This document shows, piece by piece, positions 1 to 5,662 of a stretch of 5,694 bases of DNA (positions within the stretch are counted from its first letter, which is position 1; each line of letters opens with the position of its first letter). Position numbers and translations under genes: made by a program. Where the stretch lies: positions 1 through 5,694 of the forward strand of contig CAMDZU010000103.1 in assembly GCA_945910715.1 (NCBI GenBank), read 5' to 3'. The notes beneath the pieces are model-generated. The model ran no database searches. It worked only from the letters and a program-made list of their open reading frames with translations, and was not told the origin of the DNA. The DNA is from an uncultured Clostridia bacterium (GTDB lineage: Bacteria; Bacillota; Clostridia; Oscillospirales; Ruminococcaceae).

Positions 1-77
1 AGATTTGTTATTTATCACCTAAGTTTCACATTATAGTATTACAATACATACATAACAGAAAGGAAGTGCAGGCTGTA

Positions 78-728
78 ATGAGAGCATTTTCAAGGCTGTT
101 GTCATTGCTTGCCGTTCCTTCGGTGTTTTTGAGCGGCTGCTCGGGCAATGGGGCAGGCGTTGGATTAAGCGAAACAATTCCCCTTAACGAGCTTGTGGAG
201 GAGGGCTGCTACAGCTCTGTCTGCAGAATAAACCTCGGCGATACGGTCACAATCGAGGGGGACGGAGCGTGGGTTGACGGCAGGATTATTTCCATTACAA
301 AGGGCGGCGAGTTTGTAATAGACGGCGTCCTTGAGGACGGAATGATTTACGTTGATTCGGAGGAAAGCGTTATTCTTACCTTTGCAGGTGCCGATATAAC
401 CAACACAAAAGGCTCCGTCTTATACGGAGCAGGGTCGGGGGATATTACCGTTGCTCTTGCGGAGGATACCCTGAATTATTTCACAGACGGAGCTGAATAC
501 GCCTTTGACGGCGAAAAGGAAAGCAAAGAGCAGGATTTGCCCTGCGCCGCAATTTACAGCTGCTCCGACCTTTACCTTACGGGAACAGGCTCGATTACGG
601 TAAAGGGCAACTACAAGGACGGAATTTACAGTCTTTGCGACATTGATATAGACAAGTGCAGACTTGACGTTTCGGCGGTAAGGAACAAGGTTCATGCCGA
701 AGGAACGCTGAGGGAATTATCGGATTAG
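78..728 (+). CDS. Truncated lipoprotein with N-terminal part of a Cthe_2159-type carbohydrate-binding domain
   Basis: Predicted secreted lipoprotein of 216 residues, probably anchored on the outer face of the membrane. Residues 1-21 form a lipoprotein signal: basic start, hydrophobic core and lipobox LSGC with Cys21. From about residue 53 the protein has short beta-strand repeats typical of the Cthe_2159 family (formerly DUF4353), including 'GEFVIDGVLEDGMIYVD' and later 'AAIYSCSDLYLTGTGSI' followed by 'GNYKDGI'. Family members bind plant cell-wall polysaccharide through a right-handed beta-helix and are usually much longer. Here the match ends near 'HAEGTL' (residues 206-211), followed by only five residues and a stop, so the C-terminal half of the domain is missing. 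ATG 78 is preferred because it places the signal peptide correctly; GTG 66 would add four residues but sits one base from the AAAGGA at 59-64. The terminator at 761 ends this unit. The family call is from recalled sequence pattern; binding activity is doubtful in this short form. Confidence 0.72.
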   Translation: MRAFSRLLSLLAVPSVFLSGCSGNGAGVGLSETIPLNELVEEGCYSSVCRINLGDTVTIEGDGAWVDGRIISITKGGEFVIDGVLEDGMIYVDSEESVILTFAGADITNTKGSVLYGAGSGDITVALAEDTLNYFTDGAEYAFDGEKESKEQDLPCAAIYSCSDLYLTGTGSITVKGNYKDGIYSLCDIDIDKCRLDVSAVRNKVHAEGTLRELSD

Positions 729-760
729 TTTACTCCATTTCATTTTCTACCTTCCTTAAC

Positions 761-800
761 AGCTCACCCCTGCGGGATTCCGTGGGGGTGAGCTTGTTTT
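761..800 (+). terminator. Rho-independent terminator after the lipoprotein gene
   Basis: A perfect 10-bp inverted repeat, AGCTCACCCC (761-770) and GGGGTGAGCT (785-794), can extend inward by five more pairs (two of them G-U) to a GATT loop at 776-779. TGTTTTAAT follows directly. The stem lies 32 nt after the stop at 728, so it would end transcription from the lipoprotein gene and insulate the phage genes from it. No T-run follows the stem on the other strand, so it should act only on + strand transcripts. Confidence 0.9.
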
Positions 801-834
801 AATATTGGTCGGACAGCCTGAATTTTTCTTTGCA

Positions 835-864
835 TTGAGTTGCACCTGTACCCTGTGTTATAGT
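835..864 (+). promoter_or_regulatory. Candidate sigma-A-type promoter for the packaging/head genes
   Basis: TTGAGT (835-840), an 18-base spacer and TATAGT (859-864) lie about 33 nt upstream of the first phage gene and downstream of the terminator, the right place to drive the unit. An overlapping alternative pairs TTGCAC (840-845) with TATCAT (866-871), but its 20-base spacer is long and would need an activator. Neither box pair is a full consensus match, so this is a position-supported guess. Confidence 0.4.
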
Positions 865-896
865 GTATCATGGAAGAAAAAGAGAGGGGGAAGTAA

Positions 897-1133
897 ATGA
901 AAACCGATTCTGCCGACAGCTTTTTTATTGAAAATAAGGACAGGCTAATTGAATTCGGCAATATGTTCGTTGAAAAGCTTACGGACAAGGAGCTTATCGA
1001 CAAGCTTGCCGAAAAGGATCTGGAAAAGCTTGCCCGTGTTTTCCGTCTTGTGTTCGACCGACTGGATCAGGCGGGAAAAACCGATTCTTCCGTTCTCAAT
1101 CAGCTTGTGGAGGCTGTGAGGGAAATTGATTAG
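897..1133 (+). CDS. Small helical phage protein in the terminase small subunit position
   Basis: A 78-residue, charged, almost entirely helical protein with no signal peptide or membrane segment. The ATG at 897 has a strong ribosome site, GAGGGGG (884-890), six bases upstream, and no other start in the frame is as well placed. The stop is 16 nt before the terminase large subunit start. In tailed phages this slot usually holds TerS, which forms a ring, recognises phage DNA and hands it to TerL. Residues 27-58 ('KLTDKELIDKLAEKDLEKLA' then 'RVFRLVFDRLDQAG') resemble in pattern the C-terminal oligomerisation helices of small TerS-like proteins from Gram-positive phages. There is no clear N-terminal helix-turn-helix, so the DNA-binding part is either missing or unrecognised. 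The TerS role is inferred from position and helix pattern only. It could instead be an unrelated small phage protein. Confidence 0.6.
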   Translation: MKTDSADSFFIENKDRLIEFGNMFVEKLTDKELIDKLAEKDLEKLARVFRLVFDRLDQAGKTDSSVLNQLVEAVREID

Positions 1134-1143
1134 GGGAGGAGGT
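1132..1143 (+). promoter_or_regulatory. Strong ribosome site that decides the TTG start of terminase large subunit
   Basis: AGGGGAGGAGGT overlaps the stop codon of the preceding gene and lies six bases before TTG at 1150. An earlier in-frame TTG at 1126 would place this purine-rich stretch inside the coding sequence as Arg-Gly-Gly-Gly, with no ribosome site of its own, so the 1150 start is preferred. Confidence 0.8.
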
Positions 1144-1149
1144 GAAAAT

Positions 1150-2388
1150 TTGAACGGAGTTTTGTCGGAAAAACAAAAGGAGTGTCTTGCGCTGTTAAAA
1201 AACGGCGGACTAAAAAGGCTTAATATTCTTGAGGGAAGCGTGCGTTCGGGAAAAACGTATGTTTCCCTTATTTTGTGGGGCTTTTGGGTGGCGCAGAAAA
1301 GCGAGAAATGCTCCTTTATAATGGTGGGAAAAACCCTTAATACCCTTAAACGCAACGCTCTTTCCCTTATGCAGGATATTTTCGGCGAGGAGAATTTCAG
1401 CTATTCCTTAAGCAAAAAGGAGGGTGATTTCTTCGGGCGGAAAATCTACCTTGAGGGAGTAAGCGATTCAAGGAGCGAGGGGAAAATAAGGGGAATGACC
1501 CTTGACGGGGCTTACTGCGACGAGCTGACCTTATTTGAGGAGGATTTTTTCGCAATGCTGCTGTCAAGGCTTTCGGGCAAGGGGGCAAAGCTTTTTGCAA
1601 CCACCAATCCCGACCACCCAAGGCACTGGCTGAAACGCAACTATCTTGACAACAAGGAGCTTGATTTGCTGGATATGAAGTTCACCCTTGAGGACAACAC
1701 CTTTCTTGACAAGGATTATGTGGAAAATCTGAAAAAGGAGTACAAGGGTATGTACTACGACCGTTTTATCAAGGGGCTTTGGGTGGCGGCAGAGGGCAGA
1801 ATTTATGAGGAGTTTTCTTCGGAGATGATTATGCCAAAAGCCGTTGCTGATAAGCTTATAACGGACGGTATTGTTGAGCAATGCGTTGTGGGTGTTGACT
1901 ACGGGGGCAATCATTCCGCAAGCGTTTTCTGTCTTGTGGGCTTTGACAAGGGCTTCCGCAATGTTTATGCTCTAAAGGAGTATTACGACGGCAAAAACAA
2001 ATCGGCGGAGCATCTTATTGACAAATTCGGGGAGAAAACCGAGGAATGGCAGCAGTACTGCGGCTGTATAAGGGCGGCATACTGCGACAGCGCAGAGCAG
2101 CTGCTTGTTAAAAGTTTCCGCAATAAGGTGCGGATTGAAGTGAAAAATGCGCTTAAAAAGGCGGTTAATACCCGTATAAATATGCTTTGCAGGCTTATGA
2201 GCGCAGGACGTTTTTTTGTAAGCGAGGAATGTCCTCATCTCATTGAGGCCATCGAAACCGCCGTGTGGGACGAAAACCGCATTAACGCCGACGTAAGGCT
2301 GGATAACGGCACTTCGGACATTGACTCTCTTGACGCTTTCGAATACGGCATAGAGCGGTTTGAAAAGGAGCTGTTCAGACTTAATTAG
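1150..2388 (+). CDS. terL: Phage terminase large subunit (TerL), PBSX-like
   Basis: A 412-residue packaging motor: its ATPase pumps DNA into the prohead through the portal and its nuclease cuts the concatemer. The ATPase half shows Walker A 'GSVRSGKT' (residues 29-36), Walker B 'GAYCDE' (120-125) and coupling motif 'TTNPDHP' (151-157). The C-terminal RNase H-like nuclease has the expected acidic residues: Asp250 in 'VVGVDYGG', Asp313 in 'AAYCDSAEQ', and the Asp cluster in 'SDIDSLDAFEYGI' (about 389-401). Length is normal for the PBSX/Terminase_3-6C group and nothing looks broken. Translation probably begins at TTG 1150, set by the strong upstream ribosome site; starting at 1126 would add eight unlikely residues. 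It follows the TerS-position gene by 16 nt and precedes the portal gene by 11 nt, the usual order of phage packaging genes. Confidence 0.95.
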   Translation: MNGVLSEKQKECLALLKNGGLKRLNILEGSVRSGKTYVSLILWGFWVAQKSEKCSFIMVGKTLNTLKRNALSLMQDIFGEENFSYSLSKKEGDFFGRKIYLEGVSDSRSEGKIRGMTLDGAYCDELTLFEEDFFAMLLSRLSGKGAKLFATTNPDHPRHWLKRNYLDNKELDLLDMKFTLEDNTFLDKDYVENLKKEYKGMYYDRFIKGLWVAAEGRIYEEFSSEMIMPKAVADKLITDGIVEQCVVGVDYGGNHSASVFCLVGFDKGFRNVYALKEYYDGKNKSAEHLIDKFGEKTEEWQQYCGCIRAAYCDSAEQLLVKSFRNKVRIEVKNALKKAVNTRINMLCRLMSAGRFFVSEECPHLIEAIETAVWDENRINADVRLDNGTSDIDSLDAFEYGIERFEKELFRLN

Positions 2389-2399
2389 AAAGGAAAAAT

Positions 2400-3737
2400 A
2401 TGAACTTAAGAAACCTGCTGTCCTTGGGAAAAAGCCCAGTAAGCCTTACCGAGGGACAGCTCAATTATCTTGAAAACGTCCGCTGCTGGGCGGATATTTA
2501 CAGCGGAAATACTCCGTGGCAATTCGCCCGAAAGGGCGGACTTCAGGGAGGAATGAGAAAAATCTCCGCTCTTGGAGCGGCACGGAGCCTTTGCTCCGAA
2601 ATGGCGGCGCTTTGCTTTTCACAGCAGATTGACATTGCCGCCGACAGCGAGCAATGCACCGCCTACATAGAAAAAACCTTGCAGGAAAACGGCTTCTGGC
2701 GCTGTTTTCCTCTTTTTCTTGAAAGAATGTTCGCAGAGGGAGCAGGCATTGTCAAGGTTTATTCCGAAAAGGGCAGGCCTAAGCTGGATTTTCTTCCTGC
2801 GCAGTGCTTTGTTCCCACCAAGTACGATGAAAAGGGCGTTTACGGCGGCTTTATCATAAGCTGCCGCACCGAAAAGGAAACGGAGTACGTTCTCCTTGAA
2901 GAACACCGGAAGGAAAAGGACGGCTATCTTATCCGGAACAAGCTTTTCCGCTTTAAGAACGGCTGCTATAAGGAAACCGACCTTGAGGAGCTTTACCCCG
3001 ACCTTGCTGCCGAAACCTTTATCGAGGGGCTTGAAAAGCCGCTGTTTACCTATTTCCGTCCTGCAGGCGCAGGAGAGGGAGCATTGGGAAAATCCGTTTT
3101 TTCGGCGGCGGTTGACACGCTGAAAAGCCTGGACGTGGTTTTCGACAGCCTTGAAAGGGAATTTGTTCTTGGCAGGAAAAGAATTATCGTACCCTGCTCC
3201 GCAATAAGGGGAGAATACGACCGCAAGGGCAACCTTGTGAAATATTTCGACCCCAATGACGAGGTGTATCAGGCCTTCAGCGCCGACGACAACGAGGAGC
3301 TGAAAATAATCGACAATTCCGCCGAGCTTCGTGTGGAGCAGCATACGCAGGCGCTTACGGAGCTGCTTGACCTGCTTTGTATGCAGGTGGGACTGTCCCA
3401 GGGCGCATTATCCTATCACGGCAGCACCGCAAAAACAGCCGCCGAGGTAATCAGCCGAAACAGCAAGACCTATCGCACCAAAACCGCCCATCAGCAGCTT
3501 ATCAGAGAGGGACTCCTTGATGTGATTGACAACCTTCTGCTTATTGGGATGAAAAGCGGCGAGGTGCCTTGTACCCACTGCAAGGTGACAATCGTCTTTG
3601 CGGACAGCGTTGCACAGGACAACAGCCAGAAAATCGACAACGCCCTTAAGCTTTACAACGCAGGCATTATAAGCAGAGAAAGGGCGGTTATGGAGATTTA
3701 CGGCATTGATAAATCACAGGCGGAGGGAGGTGTGTAA
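2400..3737 (+). CDS. Phage portal protein, SPP1 gp6 / A118 type
   Basis: A 445-residue portal protein, expected to form the dodecameric ring at one capsid vertex through which DNA enters and leaves and on which TerL docks. The N-terminal part matches the A118/SPP1-type pattern: 'SLCSEMAALCFSQQIDIAA' (63-81), then 'ERMFAEGAGIVKVYSEKGRP' (108-127) and 'FLPAQCFVPTKYDEKGVYGG' (131-150). The C-terminal part carries the typical 'LRVEQHTQALTELLDLL' (310-326), 'MQVGLSQGALSYHG' (328-341) and 'KTAAEVISRNSKTYRTK' (345-361). It is slightly shorter than SPP1 gp6 (about 500 residues), with no internal break. ATG 2400 follows AAAGGA (2389-2394) at normal spacing. The stop is one base before the next ATG. 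The SPP1 gp7-like minor head gene often found next is absent. A long antisense frame inside this gene is a composition shadow. Confidence 0.93.
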   Translation: MNLRNLLSLGKSPVSLTEGQLNYLENVRCWADIYSGNTPWQFARKGGLQGGMRKISALGAARSLCSEMAALCFSQQIDIAADSEQCTAYIEKTLQENGFWRCFPLFLERMFAEGAGIVKVYSEKGRPKLDFLPAQCFVPTKYDEKGVYGGFIISCRTEKETEYVLLEEHRKEKDGYLIRNKLFRFKNGCYKETDLEELYPDLAAETFIEGLEKPLFTYFRPAGAGEGALGKSVFSAAVDTLKSLDVVFDSLEREFVLGRKRIIVPCSAIRGEYDRKGNLVKYFDPNDEVYQAFSADDNEELKIIDNSAELRVEQHTQALTELLDLLCMQVGLSQGALSYHGSTAKTAAEVISRNSKTYRTKTAHQQLIREGLLDVIDNLLLIGMKSGEVPCTHCKVTIVFADSVAQDNSQKIDNALKLYNAGIISRERAVMEIYGIDKSQAEGGV

Positions 3738-3738
3738 A

Positions 3739-3963
3739 ATGGAAGAAACAGAGCTTATTGAACCGCAGAAAGCCGACGAGGAAAAGGAAAAGTTGCTGGA
3801 GCAGATTGCTTTTCTGAATACGGAAAATGCGGCGCTTAAGGCGGAGATAGAAAATCTCGGCTCACAGCTTGAGGCGGCAAGAACCTTGCCCGATTTTTCG
3901 GCAAAGACAAAGCAGCCCGACGACAAATTCAAGGCAATAAAGGAAATTTTCAGAAACAAGTGA
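3739..3963 (+). CDS. Very small coiled-coil protein in the capsid scaffold position
   Basis: A 74-residue acidic-then-basic protein lying exactly between portal and major capsid, where SPP1/A118-type phages carry the scaffold that directs prohead assembly and then leaves. The core is a clean leucine zipper: Leu19, Leu26, Leu33 and Leu40 are seven apart and alternate with Ile23, Asn30, Ile37 and Leu44. The Asn in the core row resembles that of parallel dimeric zippers such as GCN4. A Pro/Gly-containing linker follows and the protein ends in a basic amphipathic tail, 'KFKAIKEIFRNK' (63-74), the kind of tail by which P22 and phi29 scaffolds hold the coat protein. ATG 3739 is chosen because GGAGGGAGGT (3722-3731) lies seven bases upstream; the in-frame start at 3706 lies inside the portal gene and lacks a ribosome site. 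Typical A118-type scaffolds are about 150-230 residues, so this is unusually short. Scaffold function is inferred from position and architecture. Confidence 0.75.
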   Translation: MEETELIEPQKADEEKEKLLEQIAFLNTENAALKAEIENLGSQLEAARTLPDFSAKTKQPDDKFKAIKEIFRNK

Positions 3964-3976
3964 AAGGAATTTTATT

Positions 3977-4885
3977 ATGGCAAACACAGTTGAATATGCA
4001 AAGGTTTTTCAGAGCGAGCTTGACAGACAGATTTGCGAGGGCGCAACCTCGGGCTGGATGGAAGACAACGCAGGTCAGGTAATCTACAACGGCGGCAAGG
4101 AAATCAAGCTACCTAAAATGTCCCTTCAGGGTCTTGGGGACTACGACCGTGACGAGGGCTATACAGAGGGCGCTGTTACCTTCTCCTATCAGACAATGAC
4201 AATGTCACAGGACAGAGGCAGACGTTTCAGAATCGACGCAATGGACGTGGACGAAACCTCCTTCGGTCTTACTGCGGCAAACGTTGCAAGCGAATTTCAG
4301 CGCACAAGGGTAATTCCCGAAATTGACGCTTACCGCTACTCAACCCTTGCGGCAAAGGCGGAAATCAGAGAAAGCTACGTTCCCGAAAAGGCTACCGTGC
4401 TTTCACAGCTTCTTTCCCAGCTCAGCAAGGTTTACGACGTTACGGGCGGCGAAAGCGCAATTGTGGTGACAATGGCTCGTCCCGTTTACGATATGCTTAT
4501 GTCAGGCAGCGAGGTCGCACGCTACATTGACGCAGGCAGCTTCAAGCAGGGAAATCTTGACCTTGCGGTAAAGACAATCAACGGCGCTGTTATTATCCCC
4601 GTTTCCAGCGCAAGAATGAAGTCCGCCTACTCCTTCAAGTCGGGCAGCGGCGCTGAAACAGAGGGCGGCTTTGCGGCAGAGGAAAGCGCTGTTGACATCA
4701 ACTGGATTATCTGTCCGAAAAACGCTCCCGTTGCGGTTTCAAAGACGGACAATGTAAAGATGATAAGCCCCGACATCAACCAGTTTGCAGACGCATGGGA
4801 CATTGATTACAGAAAGTATCACGACCTGTTTGTTTCGGACAATGCCGCAAAGGCAATTGCAGTTTCCCTCAATCAGGCGGAATAA
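3977..4885 (+). CDS. Major capsid protein, HK97-fold type
   Basis: A 302-residue shell protein, expected to form the icosahedral capsid. It has the pattern of a coat-protein family common in Clostridia phages: 'NGGKEIKLPKMSLQGLGDYD' (38-57), 'QDRGRRFRIDAMDVDET' (78-94) and 'EFQRTRVIPEIDAYRYSTLA' (106-125) across the E-loop and spine-helix region, then a mixed alpha/beta P-domain-like C-terminal half with 'DINWIICPKNAPVAVSK'. There is no N-terminal delta-domain or recognisable protease site, and no protease gene nearby, which fits assembly on a separate scaffold without proteolytic maturation. ATG 3977 has AAAGGA (3963-3968) eight bases upstream. It follows the scaffold candidate by 13 nt and precedes the connector gene by 12 nt. 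The fold name rests on family knowledge and is not directly visible. Confidence 0.9.
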   Translation: MANTVEYAKVFQSELDRQICEGATSGWMEDNAGQVIYNGGKEIKLPKMSLQGLGDYDRDEGYTEGAVTFSYQTMTMSQDRGRRFRIDAMDVDETSFGLTAANVASEFQRTRVIPEIDAYRYSTLAAKAEIRESYVPEKATVLSQLLSQLSKVYDVTGGESAIVVTMARPVYDMLMSGSEVARYIDAGSFKQGNLDLAVKTINGAVIIPVSSARMKSAYSFKSGSGAETEGGFAAEESAVDINWIICPKNAPVAVSKTDNVKMISPDINQFADAWDIDYRKYHDLFVSDNAAKAIAVSLNQAE

Positions 4886-4897
4886 GCGGTGGCTTGT

Positions 4898-5287
4898 ATG
4901 GAACTTACTGTTGAAGAATACAACGGACTTGGCTTTGAGGGCGGCGAAAGGGAGGATTTTTCCAAAACCCTTGCCCGTGCCAAAATGCTGATTAACGTGC
5001 TTACCGACAATAAGTGCGACAAAACCGACCTTAACGAGGCGGAAGAAAGAATGTTAAAGCAGGCAATTTACGCCCAGTGCGAAAATATGCTTCTTTACGG
5101 CTATGAGCAGGAGGACTTTTACGCAAAAGCCAAAATCGGCGATTTTTCCTACGAAACCGCCGATTGCAGAGGGAACACAGCGGAGGGCATAAAAATATGC
5201 CCTCTTTCCCTTGCCATACTTAAGCTTGGCGGACTTTTTTACAGAGGGACGGCGGTAAAGGATGTTTGTCAGACCTATTCCACTTAA
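4898..5287 (+). CDS. Phage head-tail connector protein (YqbG / gp6-like)
   Basis: A 129-residue helical adaptor, expected to form a ring beneath the portal as SPP1 gp15 or HK97 gp6 does. The N-terminal part reads 'MELTVEEYNGLGF', a 'y-x-eYxxLG' opening usual in this family, followed by a helical bundle (20-72). The C-terminal part has the typical 'KIGDFSYE' (79-86) and 'CPLSLAILKLGGLFYRG' (101-117), matching the family's 'vGdfS ... Ls..GL.yRG' ending. Start choice is uncertain: ATG 4898 has GGTGG (4889-4893) four bases upstream, while GTG 4889 would add three residues and could use AGGCGG at 4875-4880. ATG 4898 is chosen because it begins at the family's usual N-terminus. The last 26 nt overlap the next gene, suggesting translational coupling. 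A perfect hairpin sits inside the gene at 5183-5204. Confidence 0.82.
   Translation: MELTVEEYNGLGFEGGEREDFSKTLARAKMLINVLTDNKCDKTDLNEAEERMLKQAIYAQCENMLLYGYEQEDFYAKAKIGDFSYETADCRGNTAEGIKICPLSLAILKLGGLFYRGTAVKDVCQTYST
5183..5204 (+). other. Perfect 9-bp hairpin inside the connector gene
   Basis: GAGGGCATA (5183-5191) and TATGCCCTC (5196-5204) are exact inverse complements around an AAAA loop, and 5182/5205 can add a G-U pair. The sequence TTTCCCTT follows, which is only weakly U-rich, so a strong terminator is unlikely. It lies 58 nt before the next gene's start and could affect RNA stability, pausing or translation of the downstream gene. The pairing is seen directly; any function is inferred. 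Confidence 0.55.
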
Positions 5288-5594
5288 GCTGCTCCCTCAT
5301 GAGTGCGTGCTGAAAAAGCCGAAGACAGAGGGACTTTACGGCGGCTATGAACAGCCCGTTGCTCTCCGAAATGTGCGTGTTGAGGAAAACCGCAGGTCAC
5401 GGTGCAATAACGGAAACGAGGGGTACAGAGAATGTCTTGTGCTGTATTACGATACGGCAAATTCCCTGCCCAAAAACGTACCTATTGATACGGGCGACAT
5501 TGTGGAGTACGGCGGCAGAATTTGCCGTGTCGAAACGGTACGGTATGTTATGGCGGCAGACAGGGTTCATCACATAAGAGCTGTGCTTGTGTGA
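5262..5594 (+). CDS. Head-closure / minor capsid protein (Minor_capsid_1-like)
   Basis: A 110-residue, mostly beta protein, likely the head-completion component that sits below the connector ring and closes the DNA channel (role comparable to SPP1 gp16). The opening 'MFVRPIPLKLLPHECVLKK' fits the 'kPiPk.lL.H...' start of the Minor_capsid_1 family (PF10665). 'LRNVRVEEN' (35-43), 'LVLYYDTANSLP' (59-70), 'DTGDIVEYGGRICRVETV' (76-93) and the ending 'VHHIRAVLV' (102-110) match the family's order of motifs and its C-terminal His-His pair. ATG 5262 overlaps the connector gene by 26 nt; GAGGG and GGCGG at 5244-5255 provide a ribosome site. Length is normal. The expected next genes of this pathway (further minor capsid proteins, tail tube, tape measure) do not begin in the remaining 100 nt. 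Confidence 0.82.
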   Translation: MFVRPIPLKLLPHECVLKKPKTEGLYGGYEQPVALRNVRVEENRRSRCNNGNEGYRECLVLYYDTANSLPKNVPIDTGDIVEYGGRICRVETVRYVMAADRVHHIRAVLV

Positions 5595-5662
5595 GGCGAG
5601 CCGCCTCCGGCAATTCCGCCGAGCCTTGCCTTTATCATTTCAAGGGTAGTTTTGCTCGGCGG
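5593..5662. repeat. Nested inverted repeats at the end of the phage gene run
   Basis: Two foldable elements follow or overlap the last stop codon. GAGGCG (5593-5598) pairs with CGCCTC (5602-5607) around a 3-nt loop. CCGCCGAGC (5616-5624) pairs exactly with GCTCGGCGG (5654-5662), and CTTG (5625-5628) pairs with CAAG (5641-5644) inside it, leaving a 9-nt one-sided bulge. No T-run follows on the + strand, so it is not a standard terminator. It could be a mobile-element end, a recombination or repeat element, or a structured RNA. No forward gene with a credible start is present from 5595 to 5694. Confidence 0.5.

Noticed and set aside
36..47. Short inverted repeat GTATT-AC-AATAC and possible -10 boxes upstream of the lipoprotein gene
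   Set aside because: The arms are only 5 bp in an AT-rich leader and no -35 box at proper spacing goes with either TATAGT (32-37) or TACAAT (40-45). A promoter is likely near here but cannot be placed.
897..1095. Direct repeat of 'accgattct' near both ends of the small TerS-position gene
   Set aside because: The repeat is about ten bases, both copies encode Thr-Asp-Ser, and nothing else is shared around them; chance is sufficient.
945..1355. Antisense open frame across the TerS-position gene and the start of terL
   Set aside because: It spans two genes supported on the + strand and has no ribosome site or recognisable motif.
2619..3344. Long antisense open frame (241 codons) inside the portal gene
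   Set aside because: It lies wholly within a well-supported portal gene, has no ribosome site, and its product is a run of mixed hydrophobic and basic residues with no family pattern. Low stop density comes from the codon use of the sense gene.
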